From: Mesostigma viride
Taxonomy: Eukaryota; Streptophyta; Mesostigmatophyceae; Mesostigmatales; Mesostigmataceae
Direction: 5' to 3'
NCBI GenBank assembly: GCA_009746045.1
Contig: RPFO01000827.1
Span: 64,001-115,317, forward strand
DNA length: 51,317 nucleotides
Below, piece by piece: positions 1-9,807 of this stretch (within the stretch, counting starts at the first letter, position 1; each line of letters starts with the position of its first letter). The position numbers were made by a program, and so were the translations under genes. Under the pieces are notes generated by a model. The model was not told the DNA's origin, ran no database searches, and worked only from the letters and a program-made list of their open reading frames with translations.

Positions 1-866
1 ATCGCTGTACTCGACGTTTGCGATAAGCCAGTCGATGATCTTCCGGTCCCCCATGGTGTGGACGATCTGCGTGAGAGCGGATCCCCACTTCCCCTCTTGC
101 AGCATGCGCCGGACGATCGGCGAGCTTCGTAATTAATGTTTGTTACGGCGTCAGTGCTGACGGCGCCCTTCCCGATGTGTCGGTTCTTCGCGAACATCTT
201 GTCCGCTGTCTGGAACTTTACCTTGACGCGAACCTCGTGATACTGCATGGCGATCATCGGGAGAGAAAGCCCGGGGTCCTGCGTGAACGTGAAGTCCAGA
301 GGGATGTAGACGTACTGCTTGCTCTTCCCGTCCGTGTACGCGATCACGTTCCCCTTCTCGTCGAACTTGACGGATTGGCCGTGATGCACGGACAGGTTGT
401 CCACCCAGCTCTTGTTATCGGGACGCGCGAGACGGTCCCAGACATGCAGCATGTCGCCCGTGATGCGCTCGATCTGGTACCCTCCGATCGTGAGCTCGAC
501 GTAATCGATGAGCGCGCGGCCGAAGTCCCAGATATACGGGGAGAACGGGAACGCGGTGTCCGCCGTGCTCGTCGATACAGTTTTCTTGTCAGCGGCGATC
601 GTCTTCTTTGTGATCGTGCCTAGCGTCAGCGGGTCGACTTGGAGCGCGAGGAAACACTTGGTGACGAGGTCGCCGGAACGCGGGAGTTTGAACTCGACCG
701 TCTGACCGTAGTCGGCCGACCCGGTGGCCTGCGCGACGTCGGTGTCTTCCCACGTGAAGTTCGTGTGGCGGGAGAACACCGACCGCCAGAAGGTCACCTC
801 GGGCTGGACGATGGTGGCGACGTCCTGCGGCCCCTTGGCCTTGAGAACCATGACGGCGTGAGACAT
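1..866 (-). CDS. Major capsid protein A, 5' part, cut by window edge and frameshifted
   Basis: N-terminal half of an NCLDV double jelly-roll major capsid protein, the building block of the icosahedral shell. About 245 codons read well from the ATG at 866 and align by eye with capsid protein B next door: the segment RSVFSRHTNFTWEDTD corresponds to KSIYSRHTKFSWADVE in B, and GGYQIERITGDMLHVWDRL to GETLIEQQTGDFLHVWDTL. Near 118-140 the frame stops making sense; from there to position 1 a different frame reads cleanly (IIDWLIANVEYS) but does not resemble the second capsid jelly roll. Either a one-base indel or a chimeric or truncated capsid copy. A TATA-like TCTATAC lies about 20 nt upstream. Capsid identity is secure; the 3' part is not. 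Confidence 0.88.
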   Translation of the reverse strand, partial: MSHAVMVLKAKGPQDVATIVQPEVTFWRSVFSRHTNFTWEDTDVAQATGSADYGQTVEFKLPRSGDLVTKCFLALQVDPLTLGTITKKTIAADKKTVSTSTADTAFPFSPYIWDFGRALIDYVELTIGGYQIERITGDMLHVWDRLARPDNKSWVDNLSVHHGQSVKFDEKGNVIAYTDGKSKQYVYIPLDFTFTQDPGLSLPMIAMQYHEVRVKVKFQTADKMFAKNRHIGKGAVSTDAVTNINYEARRSSGACCKRGSGDPLSRRSSTPWGTGRSSTGLSQTSSTA

Positions 867-1019
867 GATGACGCGGATGCCAAGTATAGAACACAGCAAA
901 GATTTTATTATTCCGATACCGCGCGCGACGGCGGGCGCGGGGATTACTGTTTACGGGCGGACGGACGCGTCGGAATACGCCCAAAAAATGTGCGGACTAG
1001 ATAAGATACGGGCGACGAG
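867..1019. promoter_or_regulatory. Divergent promoter between two capsid genes
   Basis: 153-bp gap between the two divergent capsid starts. Toward capsid A there is TCTATAC (complement of 884-890). Toward capsid B there is CTAGATA at 997-1003, 17-23 nt before the ATG. The CTAGATA or TATA-like element at this short distance recurs before several other genes in the window (16396, 19345 on the minus strand, 13711). Promoter function is inferred from position and recurrence. Confidence 0.5.
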
Positions 1020-2666
1020 ATGCCTCACAACGTTTCCGCCTCCGTGACGTGGCTCAAGGGCCGAGGAGCGTTCGAGGACTTCTTGACGGTGGTCCCGGAG
1101 AAGACGTATTTCAAGAGCATCTACTCGCGCCACACCAAGTTCAGTTGGGCGGACGTGGAGGTGTTGCCCACGCAGCAGGCCGTGTACGGCGGGGAGGCGC
1201 GCTTCCTCGTCCCGCGGATCGGGGACTTGATCACGCAGATGTACTTGTACTACAACATCTCGCGACTCAACTACGGAACGGCCAAGATCCCGGTATTGAT
1301 GCGAAGAGTGGGGGGGGACATGGTGACCCCAGCGTCAGGAACGGAAAACGTCCAGGTCACGGCGGCGTTCCTCGCGGACGACTACCCCTTGTCCGCGGAC
1401 CCGGACTACACGGGCATCACGCACGACCAGTTCGAGCCCGCGTGGATCTCGGACCTCGGGTACGTCCTGACGCAGACCGTGGAGCTGTGGATCGGCGAGA
1501 CGCTGATCGAGCAGCAGACGGGGGATTTCCTGCACGTGTGGGACACGTTGACCAAGGAGCGAGAGAAGAGCGTGATCGCGGGTCTGCCATCCGAACACGG
1601 CGGGGCGGGCAACCGGGGCACGTTCACGGACCAGCACGTGTACGTCCCTCTCCGCTTCTTCTTCAACACGCGACCGGGCCACGCGTTCCCGATTGCGGCG
1701 TTGAGGTATCACGAAATGGAGATCCGCGTGCGGTTGAGCCAAAAACCATTGCGGGCGGACTACTTCAAGTACTTCCAGAAGGTCCCGTTCGACTCCGCCC
1801 CGTCGACCGACTCGGAGCGGTACCTGTACAAGGACGTGAACGTGTACACGGGGGGTAAGGAGGACACGGGGGCGGTCACAGGCGTGACGACCTCGACAGC
1901 GTATTCGGATACGAACAAGACGCTCGCGTCCCAAAAGATCGGCGGAGACATCCTGAAATGCGCTCTGGTGACGCGATACCTGTTCCTGGACGAGTTCGAG
2001 AGACAAGAGTTTTCGCGCAACAAGCACCGCTACCTCATCACGGAGACGCAGCACCTGGAGTTCCCCTTGCGGAAGTCAGACCGATTGACGAAGGAGTACC
2101 TGCTGAACGACCTCGCGGGGTCGTGCAAGGAGCTGATCTTCTTCTTCCGCGCCGACCAGAACCGGCTGGAGGGCGCGCCGGACAAGAACTATAACTGGGA
2201 GTACTGGAATTTCGAGGGGAACAGGCCGTACATGGACTATGAGATGGTGAACAAGGGGAGCTACTACGTCCGGGCGAGGAAGGGGGTGTTGTACGCTCGG
2301 ATCGATAACGCGTTCTTCGACAGGGCGACGCTGTCCATCAACGGACAGGACCTGTGGGACCCGCCGCGGGACAACGTGTGGTTCAACTTCTTCCTCCCAT
2401 CGGAGTTCCACACTCGCATCCCGGTGGAGAACAGTTTCGAGATGGTGTACGTGATGCCGTTCTCGCTTTTTCCGGAACGCGACGATCCGTCGGGCAGTCT
2501 CGACTTCGGCCAGGTGAGCAAGGCGAGTCTGAAGTTCCAGTTCCGGAACGTGCCGGTGTACAAGGAGGGCGCGGTGATGTCGGACGGACGCGTGCACGTG
2601 TACGCGCGCGTGATGAACGTGCTGGAGATCGCGGACGGCCACGCGCGGAAGTTGTTCCTCCACTAA
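1020..2666 (+). CDS. Major capsid protein B
   Basis: Complete 548-residue NCLDV major capsid protein. The N-terminal region has the family pattern around KSIYSRHTKFSWADVE, followed by a jelly roll containing IGETLIEQQTGDFLHVWD, the PLRFFFNTRPGHAFPIAALRYHE block, and the C-terminal jelly roll with YLFLDEFERQEFSRNKHRYL and YARVMNVLEI. Length is typical of the family (about 450-600). The ATG at 1020 is supported by the CTAGATA element just upstream. It ends 8 bp before the stop of the convergent LysM gene. Paralogous to the divergent capsid A, so the virion probably uses more than one capsid isoform. Frame is intact throughout, unlike many neighbours. Confidence 0.97.
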   Translation: MPHNVSASVTWLKGRGAFEDFLTVVPEKTYFKSIYSRHTKFSWADVEVLPTQQAVYGGEARFLVPRIGDLITQMYLYYNISRLNYGTAKIPVLMRRVGGDMVTPASGTENVQVTAAFLADDYPLSADPDYTGITHDQFEPAWISDLGYVLTQTVELWIGETLIEQQTGDFLHVWDTLTKEREKSVIAGLPSEHGGAGNRGTFTDQHVYVPLRFFFNTRPGHAFPIAALRYHEMEIRVRLSQKPLRADYFKYFQKVPFDSAPSTDSERYLYKDVNVYTGGKEDTGAVTGVTTSTAYSDTNKTLASQKIGGDILKCALVTRYLFLDEFERQEFSRNKHRYLITETQHLEFPLRKSDRLTKEYLLNDLAGSCKELIFFFRADQNRLEGAPDKNYNWEYWNFEGNRPYMDYEMVNKGSYYVRARKGVLYARIDNAFFDRATLSINGQDLWDPPRDNVWFNFFLPSEFHTRIPVENSFEMVYVMPFSLFPERDDPSGSLDFGQVSKASLKFQFRNVPVYKEGAVMSDGRVHVYARVMNVLEIADGHARKLFLH

Positions 2667-2674
2667 CCGCCCTT

Positions 2675-4311
2675 TCAACCTCCTCCAGTGAGTGTGGCCC
2701 TCATCACTTGCTGGACGCTTTCGAACGGAATCTTCCACGATTTCGCGATGTTTTGGTATAGTCTTCTCTCGAGTTCCTCCTGTGTCATATTGGACGGAAT
2801 GGCGTTTCCGAACCCACCGCCTCCCGTTGTCGCGTTGTTGTATAGCGGGACCCCACCGGCCATCGTGGAGTTGTTAACAATCGGAGCTCCTCCGCCCATC
2901 GCGGCATTGACTGACGTCGGGATGGCATCGGTCGTCATGTTGTACGCGCTCCATCCGTCGGGCGTGAATACCCCGTTTTGAGGCGCGGTTTGTCCGAACA
3001 TCATGTCATACACGCTCTTGTACGCGTCGGACGCCGTCCCCGTCGCGTAGTTGTACGCACCGGACGCGGCGTTGTACGCCGGTCCGAGCGTGTAGTCGTA
3101 CGCGGTCCCAAGGGCGCGGCGAGGGAGGCCGGTCGTGTAGTCCCACGCGCGTCGAGGTATGCCGGACGTGTTCTCCCACGCGTTGGACACCGCAGTCTGT
3201 ACGCCGAAGTCGGACGGACGCATCCCCGGGCCGTGCGCGCCCGCCATCAGGGCCGCGTACAGCGACAACAGTTCCTTGGGCGAGCTCCTGCCTCGCGCGT
3301 ACTCGTACAGTCCCGACGCGGCGATCGGAGCGGTGCGAGCGAGCGCCTCGGCGTTCGCGCTCATGCCGGACGCCAGGTACGGGACCGCGTACTGGGACGC
3401 GAGGGCCGCGGCCATCGGAGCGAGACGGACGTTGGACGCCATGTTCTTGGCGGTCTGCCACTTGCTCGCGGGGTCGTACCTCGCGGCCAGCCCGCTGTCC
3501 ATCGCGGTCTTGGCGGCGCTGGTCAACGCGAAGGCGGCCGGGCCGAGCGCGGACCCGGCGATCGGCATAGCGGACATGACCGTGTCCGTCAGACTCGGGC
3601 CGTGCTTGTAGGTCTTGTACCCGCCGTACAGCCCCGACGCGATCATCGGAACGGCCATCAGACTCGACACCCCTCCTTGCCCCAGTTGCTTGATGCCCAT
3701 GCCGACCTGCGCGGCCGCGGGGGCGTACGCGCCCAGCTTGGCCATCCCGCCCATCGCGGTGCTCGCCGCCTTTCCGATGGTCCCGTATTGTCCGACCTTG
3801 TTGAGAAAACTCTGGAACAGGCCCGAGGCTTTGGCGTCGATCGCCCCCTTGACGGTCCCGTCGCCGGCCTCCCCCCTCCTCCCTCGCCCGCCTGGATCCC
3901 ACCGGCGTACGTCGCGTTCGCCAACCCGCGACCGTCGGGCACGACGATCGACGTGACGAAGTCCTCGTACGTGTACGGCTTCGGCACGATGAGCAGATCA
4001 CCGGCGGAGAGCGTCCGCGGGGACACGTGGGGGTTCGCGATGATGAGTTCCTCGGGCATGGTGTTGAACCTGGCGGCGATGGACGACCACGTGTCGCGCT
4101 CTTGGACGACGTACGTCTGCCGGTCGGAGAACGGGTTGGCCTTCTGCAACGACCCGCGCGCCTCCATCACGGTCGTGGGCTTGACGATCTGGTCGTAGAT
4201 GCGGTTCAGGACGTTCTCGTCCGCCTCGGTGCGGTCAGGGTCCATCTTGGCGTGCTGCTGTTCCTCCAAGAACGCCTTGAACGCTTGGAGTATGTCCGGG
4301 CTCGCGTTCAT
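2675..4311 (-). CDS. LysM-domain protein, probable virion component, frameshifted
   Basis: N-terminal part (from ATG at 4311) carries a LysM peptidoglycan- or chitin-binding module at about residues 65-112 (TYVVQERDTWSSIAARF ... LSAGDLLIVPK). The long remainder is Ala/Gly/Tyr-rich, with small hydrophobic stretches and repeats of the type AYDYTLGPAYNAASGAYNYA. The two parts lie in different frames; they meet near 3871-3876 at a run of six C, so a one-base indel (error or mutation) splits one gene of about 540 codons. A TTATAAACC element lies just upstream of the ATG. LysM proteins occur in several giant viruses; placement beside capsid genes suggests a virion role, which is inference. Confidence 0.75.
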
Positions 4312-4372
4312 GACCGTTCGCGGTTTATAATTAGAGCCGACAAATAAATGCCGTAGCGGATGCGCGTCGTCG

Positions 4373-4536
4373 TCACTCGGCCTCGACCGTCACCCGGACG
4401 CGCTTGCCATCGCCCAAGACGAACACCTTGGTCGAGGCCGAGTCTTGTCGCCGGCCCGCCGGGTCGCATCGGCCGGGCTCGAGCATTCCCAGGATGGCGC
4501 GGACGGCGTGGATGGCCTCGTCGTCGTCGGGCAACT
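4373..4536 (-). pseudogene. C-terminal fragment of viral gene split by retrotransposon
   Basis: The minus-strand frame is open from the target-site duplication at 4532-4536 to a TGA at 4373-4375, about 53 codons with Asp/Glu-rich then Arg/Val-rich content. It is in register with the N-terminal fragment at 10562-10879 once one copy of the 5-bp duplication is discounted. So one viral gene of roughly 157 codons was cut by the LTR element. No recognised domain. A run of codons with normal viral composition up to the insertion point shows that the disruption is recent. Confidence 0.7.
4532..4536. repeat. Target-site duplication CAACT, left copy
   Basis: CAACT directly precedes the TG of the 5' LTR and recurs at 10562-10566 directly after the CA of the 3' LTR. 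Five-base duplications are typical of Copia-type integrases. This fixes the exact boundaries of the insertion. Confidence 0.93.
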
Positions 4537-5281
4537 TGTCAAGGACATGGTCCTTGTATTTGTACCCACCTGACCTGGCTAGATAGATAGAGGCTCTAAT
4601 CCCCTAGCCACTGTTCTTTATCCCGTTGGATTTGGCCTACAAATGAGAAAGTTGTGGCCAGTTTTAGTAATCAGGGATTAGTACCTATGCCAAGTGGATC
4701 CTTATAGGCAGCTGACAAATCTGTCTATGTCAGCTGACCTATGACATGTCAGATGAGAATCTATGACAGGACAGCTGACTGATTGACATGTACACTGTGC
4801 ATGTCAGATGTGGCGCTGATATGTTCACGCCAGATTTACTTCATCATCATCAGATCACACATAGAGAGATCTTTTATTAAATAGTTAGATTACTGTGCAG
4901 CAGTTACAAGTTAAGACTGTACATCAGTTACAAGATAAGGCTGTACAGCAGTTACAAGATAAGATTTATTCTTGTCTAGATCTGATTGGTAGCCTGTACA
5001 CTGACCTAACCTGATTGGTGGCCTGAGTATTACATGAGAATATTCCTAGGCACATTCCTAGCCAGCCAATCAGGTCATTCCAGTTTTCTGCCTGTGTTTT
5101 TTCCTCGAGTTAATAAAACAACTGAGGAGCCTTGCCAAAGGTACTCCTCACTATCATTCTGCCTCAAACTGAGTCTCTGTCTCTTTGCTCCCATCCTCCA
5201 TAGCCTGTACCTGCAAGGACAGGCACATTTGGGTTTCAATCACAAGCATTGTAGAAGGCAAACCCATTAGTTCTTTCAACA
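4537..5281 (+). repeat. 5' long terminal repeat
   Basis: 745 bp, TG...CA ends, two mismatches to the 3' copy at 9817-10561. It contains several short tandem motifs, for example GTTACAAG-TAAG repeats at about 4905-4965 and GACATGTCAG-like repeats at about 4740-4815, that may be promoter or enhancer repeats. An AATAAA-like signal (TTAATAAAAC) lies near 5110. Confidence 0.93.
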
Positions 5282-5293
5282 TGGTATCGGAGG
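5282..5293 (+). other. Primer binding site, initiator tRNA-Met type
   Basis: TGGTATCGGAGG immediately follows the 5' LTR. It matches the common plant and algal Copia primer site TGGTATCAGAGC, complementary to initiator methionine tRNA, in its first seven bases and most of the rest. Minus-strand DNA synthesis would be primed here. Confidence 0.75.
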
Positions 5294-5297
5294 TTTG

Positions 5298-7157
5298 ATG
5301 CCTACCCTGCATTTGAGGAGCAGAGACATTCATCTGACTACCCCAGAGACAACACCCAGACCCAGATCAACCATGGAGGATCAAGACACCCAAACTGCTA
5401 CCAGACAGCCTGACTACACCTCTCTTGTTTCAACAGTTGCCAAGAGCTGCAAGAAATTTGTTGGTGCAGCTGGTGATGATTACAGCAAGTGGGAGGAGTG
5501 GAAGAATTTGTTTTTGGCTGTTGTCAGTCTTTTCAGTTTGGATGCTGTCCTGCTGGGCACTGAGGAGAATGACAGGGCTGATAAGGCCCTGTGGGCAGCT
5601 TTGCTCACCTGTCTAACAGGTGAAGCTGCACGCCTCATGGCCACTGTGGCCAACAAAACTGGTAGCCAAGCATGGCAATGTCTCATGGAGAACTATGAGC
5701 AAACCAGGCTAACCAAGAGTCACAGGTTTGAGCTGAGGAGCAAGCTGCACCGCCTACAGAAGCTTCCTAACGAGACCATGCAACAGCTCGTGAGGAGGGC
5801 GGAGCTTCTACGTGCTGACTACCAGGCTGCAGGGGGAGTCATCCAGGACCGTGATTTTGCTGCCATTCTACTGGGAGCACTGACAGACGAGTACCGCCCT
5901 GCGCTGGTGTCTGTACGGTTCAACGAGGAGGACCCACTACCTGTGGTGAAGAGGGCACTCATGGAGGCGGAGGATCTGCTCAAGGGGGGACGTGCTGTGG
6001 TGAAAAAGGAGAGTGCTGGCACTGGCCAGGCCTACCACACCAACAGCAAGGGGAACGGGGAGACCAAATGCAGTCACTGTGGCCTGAAACACAAGGACAA
6101 AGACTGCTGGAAGGAGCATCCTGAGAAGGCCCCACACTGGTACACCAACCAGCACAGGGGGGGCAAGGGCGGCAACCGAGGGAACCAGAACAAGGGACGC
6201 AACGCACCTGCTGGATCCGCTGCCAACGCAACTCAGGAGGCGGCTGAACTGCCGCCTGGCTTCTGCATGGTCACCATCGCCGAGGAGTCGCCGTCGACGC
6301 CGCTGGAGGCTGCTGCTCTCACGCAGTATACGGGCGACAAACTCAACTGGGTGCTGGACTCGGCTGCGAGCAGCCACATGTCCCCGTGCCGTTCTGACTT
6401 CGTGTCACTTATCCCCCACAACAGGCAGATCGTCGGATCAGGCGGCGACCTGCAAGCTGCTGGAGTTGGCACAGTTTCTGTGCATTTGCCGGGGAGCGAG
6501 CTCCGACTGGATGGAGCCCTTCTGGTCCCCGAGCTGCCCGTTCGGGTGCTCTCTGTTGGAGCGCTCGTGAAGGCTGGCCACAAGCTGGATTTCAACCAGG
6601 AAATCGCTGTGGTGGACAACAAGGCGCACAAGATGGAGCAGAGGGACAACGTCTACGTGTTACCTGCTCTCAACAAGAAGGCGGCGCTGGCGGCCACGAC
6701 CGTGCGGCCGTTGGGGTCGCTGTGGAGCGCTGGCCTGCCAGTGGCGGCCATGTCCAAGACGCTGGGCTTTCTGCCTGGCTTTTCGCGGCCTTTGGGGCTG
6801 CAGGCTTCTTCCCGAGGCGCTTTGCTGCGCCCGGTGTCGTCGCCACTGTCGTGTGGCGGCAAGGGCGGTTTTTCCGCTGACAAACCTGCAATTGTGCAGG
6901 ATTTTGGCGTGGTGGGGACGGCAAGGAATGGGATCGGCCTAGTACCGGTCGTTGGGGCACACGGGGAGGACGGTTCCTGGACTTCTGCGTCGGGCAGTAC
7001 TACTTATAAGCCCTCTCGTGCCAGATCAGGTGGACTCTGCTCCACCAGTTTCCCTGACCCCTCCAGCGGCGAGCTCACCTGGCTTGCCGTTGTCCATGGA
7101 TGTCAACCTACGTGGCGTGCTGGGAGAGCTTCCCCAGCCTGGCATCGTTTGGCCTAG
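5298..7157 (+). CDS. Copia-type Gag with protease domain
   Basis: Retrotransposon structural polyprotein. ATG at 5298 or, more typical for such proteins, 5373. A Gag (UBN2-like) helical region spans roughly the first 230 residues (KWEEWKNLFLAVVSLF, then LTKSHRFELRSKLHRLQ). A CCHC zinc knuckle follows, CSHCGLKHKDKDC (C-X2-C-X3-H-X4-C), for RNA binding. A retropepsin-like motif WVLDSAASSHM has its catalytic Asp codon at 6357. After the protease, about 160 residues (from near 6680) resemble neither the usual pre-integrase region nor integrase, so the frame runs out into unrelated sequence. Composition differs from the viral genes. Confidence 0.87.
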   Translation: MPTLHLRSRDIHLTTPETTPRPRSTMEDQDTQTATRQPDYTSLVSTVAKSCKKFVGAAGDDYSKWEEWKNLFLAVVSLFSLDAVLLGTEENDRADKALWAALLTCLTGEAARLMATVANKTGSQAWQCLMENYEQTRLTKSHRFELRSKLHRLQKLPNETMQQLVRRAELLRADYQAAGGVIQDRDFAAILLGALTDEYRPALVSVRFNEEDPLPVVKRALMEAEDLLKGGRAVVKKESAGTGQAYHTNSKGNGETKCSHCGLKHKDKDCWKEHPEKAPHWYTNQHRGGKGGNRGNQNKGRNAPAGSAANATQEAAELPPGFCMVTIAEESPSTPLEAAALTQYTGDKLNWVLDSAASSHMSPCRSDFVSLIPHNRQIVGSGGDLQAAGVGTVSVHLPGSELRLDGALLVPELPVRVLSVGALVKAGHKLDFNQEIAVVDNKAHKMEQRDNVYVLPALNKKAALAATTVRPLGSLWSAGLPVAAMSKTLGFLPGFSRPLGLQASSRGALLRPVSSPLSCGGKGGFSADKPAIVQDFGVVGTARNGIGLVPVVGAHGEDGSWTSASGSTTYKPSRARSGGLCSTSFPDPSSGELTWLAVVHGCQPTWRAGRASPAWHRLA

Positions 7158-8500
7158 AGCCAACACGCAGACGTCACCAAGCCTGCTGCGTGACGGTTTT
7201 GCTCCCTGGCCAGAATCAAGTGGGGGTTTGGCGTGGCGCGTCTCGGGCGCCAGCATTTTGGATTTTGCTGCGGGGGGAATTCCTGGTGAGGGGAGGCCAC
7301 CAGATGCACCAAGTCCAAGCCCAGTCCTGGAGCCAAGTCCTGGAGCTGGAGTCGTCGGCTGCCACGTGTCCCTGTCAATTTTGGGACTGTGCTGAGCCAA
7401 CAAGTTGCCGGCACAAGTGCTGCCTTGAGCACTAAGGCGGTCGGTGCGGGAGCCCTGCTTCCGCTATTTTTCATGGCGATTTTTGGGGATGCGCTATGGT
7501 CACGTTCGTTGGGAATTTGATAGCTAGCTTAACTAACCCCTATGATCTCAAGTCGCCACTGTTTTTCGTTCGTGAAAAATTGCTTTAGACACGAATATTT
7601 TGTGGTCTATTGTGCTGTTAGGTGCGGGTCCTTCCGGCCTTATGCATCTCGCATAGTCTTGCTTTGTTTCTGCTAGACTTTTTCATAGCGCTTCGTCGGG
7701 ATGCGTTATTTGAGTTCTAGACCACCTGTGTTCATCGTCCCCACGACGTTCTTCTACCAGCAATGGTATGTTTTCCAAGTTCTTTGTAATCTTGGTACGT
7801 TTGGCTAGCGCCGGTTTGCTGGCCATGTCTCCGTTCTTGCTGACCCTTTTTGTGGTCAATCTGCACGTTCATTTCATGTCGTGTGTGTTGCCCATTCTTA
7901 GGGCATACTTTCTCGTTGCATGCTAGGTTTGTTCATGCAGTTTGCGGTTGTGTCTTTTGTACATAGCCTGCGTTTGTGCTCCTGACTTTGTCGTCGCTTC
8001 ATGTCCCGTTTTTAGTCGCTTTCAACTATCGTTGGTTAATCAGAGCTGTCTTTTCAGTTCGTTCATGTTGGCTAATGCTAAGATCCATGACTATGTCGGT
8101 TTATGTTAGTTACCTGTGTGATTAAGGTGTGTCAGGACTACCTGTTCTGCTCCTTGTTCACCGTTGGTGCTCTGCCGTAGGTCGGATGCTTTATGTCGTT
8201 AATCACATGTTTTATGCGTTAATCATACATCATGTCCCCTGCATTGTCTAAGAGTTTGCCTGTGTTAGAGCATTTTGTGTGCTTCTTCATGTTTTCAGGC
8301 GACGCTAGAGTGAGGGGGGTGTGATCCAAAGCGCATCTTCCCAACGAAGTTTTTGACTTGGCAACACATGCTAGTTGCTGGGCGATGCGGCAATCTTTCC
8401 TGCTGCTTTCGTTGGACACTCGGCGCGTCACCGGTCCGGAGTTCCAGTTTCCAGTTTCCGTGGAGATCGTCTTTTGACTACTTTGACCACGGTGTTTGCT
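7158..8500 (+). other. Noncoding internal region of the LTR element
   Basis: Where pol should be there is no reading frame related to integrase or reverse transcriptase on either strand. The sequence from about 7480 to 8460 is T-rich with many short repeats of the form GTTxGTTT. I see no other structure in it. Confidence 0.6.
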
Positions 8501-8510
8501 AGCGAGGGGA

Positions 8511-8714
8511 GTTACGTTAAATAGTGCCGGAACCTTTTGCCGCCTGAGGCAAATCGGGCCGGAACACTATTTTGCCCGGAATAACCACTTCCGAGCACCC
8601 AAGTTAATTCGGCCGAATGAACTTGGGTGCTCGGAAGTGGTTATTCCGGGCAAAATAGTGTTCCGGCCCGATTTGCCTCAGGCGGCAAAAGGTTCCGGCA
8701 CTATTTAACGTAAC
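8511..8714. repeat. Foldback hairpin element, copy 1
   Basis: A 204-bp nearly perfect palindrome beginning GTTACGTTAAATAGTGCC and ending with its complement; the centre is AATTCGGCCGAATG. It would extrude a roughly 95-bp stem hairpin. The same unit occurs at 8850-9053 and 9333-9536. No coding capacity of note. Confidence 0.9.
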
Positions 8715-8722
8715 TAAAACCT

Positions 8723-8846
8723 GGCCTCGTGGAGGGGGGACGAAGAGCCCGAGACATCCGCCTAGGCCGCTGAGCACGCACCACTAAATGCGCCGGAGCT
8801 GCCTCAGTGAGGATTCGAACCCCTGACCTCCAAGGTGCAACAGGTT
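8723..8846 (-). repeat. tRNA-like B-box module, copy 1 (inverted)
   Basis: On the minus strand this 124-bp unit holds GGTTCGAATCC (positions 8811-8821), an exact RNA polymerase III B-box or tRNA T-loop, followed by a sequence resembling a tRNA 3' acceptor half ending TGAGGCA. No matching 5' half or A-box was found, so it is not a complete tRNA. It forms one arm of a larger inverted repeat with the copy at 9057-9180. Confidence 0.7.
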
Positions 8847-8849
8847 TTA

Positions 8850-9053
8850 GTTACGTTAAATAGTGACGGAACCTTTTGCCCACTGAGGCAAATCGGTCCG
8901 TCACACTATTTTGCCCGGAATAACCACTTCCGAGCACCCAAGTTAATTCGGCCGAATGAACTTGGGTGCTCGGAAGTGGTTATTCCGGGCAAAATAGTGT
9001 TCCGGCCCGATTTGCCTCAGGCGGCAAAAGGTTCCGTCACTATTTAACGTAAC
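8850..9053. repeat. Foldback hairpin element, copy 2
   Basis: Second copy of the 204-bp palindrome, with a few changes in the left arm (GTGACGG for GTGCCGG; GCCCACTGAGGC for GCCGCCTGAGGC). Some changes are matched in the opposite arm (CCGTCAC) and others are not. It lies at the centre of a larger inverted repeat of about 460 bp (8723-9180) whose arms are the B-box modules. Confidence 0.9.
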
Positions 9054-9056
9054 TAA

Positions 9057-9180
9057 AACCTGTTGCACCTTGGAGGTCAGGGGTTCGAATCCTCACTGAG
9101 GCAGCTCCGGCGCATTTAGTGGTGCGTGCTCAGCGGCCTAGGCGGATGTCTCGGGCTCTTCGTCCCCCCTCCACGAGGCC
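9057..9180 (+). repeat. tRNA-like B-box module, copy 2
   Basis: Direct-orientation copy of the 124-bp module; B-box at 9082-9092. Essentially the reverse complement of 8723-8846. Confidence 0.7.
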
Positions 9181-9200
9181 ACACTATTTAACGTAACTAA

Positions 9201-9324
9201 AACCTGTTGCACCTTGGAGGTCAGGGGTTCGAATCCTCACTGAGGCAGCTCCGGCGCATTTAGTGGTGCGTGCTCAGCGGCCTAGGCGGATGTCTCGGGC
9301 TCTTCGTCCCCCCTCCACGAGGCC
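9201..9324 (+). repeat. tRNA-like B-box module, copy 3
   Basis: Tandem copy of the module at 9057-9180, separated from it by a short remnant of the hairpin end (ACACTATTTAACGTAACT). B-box at 9226-9236. Near-identity with copy 2 suggests recent duplication. Confidence 0.7.
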
Positions 9325-9332
9325 AGGTTTTA

Positions 9333-9536
9333 GTTACGTTAAATAGTGCCGGAACCTTTTGCCGCCTGAGGCAAATCGGGCCGGAACACTATTTTGCCCG
9401 GAATAACCACTTCCGAGCACCCAAGTTCATTCGGCCGAATTAACTTGGGTGCTCGGAAGTGGTTATTCCGGGCAAAATAGTGTTCCGGCCCGATTTGCCT
9501 CAGGCGGCAAAAGGTTCCGGCACTATTTAACGTAAC
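9333..9536. repeat. Foldback hairpin element, copy 3
   Basis: Third 204-bp palindrome. Its centre is inverted relative to copy 1 (TTCATTCGGCCGAATTAA), showing that the unit can sit in either orientation. Flanking TAGTTACG and CGTAACTA extend the symmetry by a few bases. Confidence 0.9.
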
Positions 9537-9807
9537 TAGGGGGGTGGATGTTTTTTGCCCACTTACCCGTGATCAGTTAGTGTTTGATCCTTACCACTGG
9601 CCTGGGTTGCATCCCATTTTTGGTTTGGTGCCATGTGGGTAAGGGGGGTGTCAAGGTTGTACCCAAATGTCACCTTGATAGTGAGTACTGAATTTAATTC
9701 TAGAGTCCTATGTTTGGTCAAGGCTTGACTTAGCTATGGCTGAGAGTTTTTTTCTTCCTCTAAGTGTTATACTTGACAGGATAGCACTAGAGCAAGGTCA
9801 TGTGTTG

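Noticed and set aside
1049-2194. Long Arg/Gly-rich frames over capsid B and similar frames elsewhere
   Set aside because: High-GC DNA leaves alternate frames open; these overlap clearly identified genes and have no family features.
8723-9324. Complete tRNA genes
   Set aside because: Only the B-box and a 3' half are present; no 5' acceptor, D-arm or anticodon arm could be paired.
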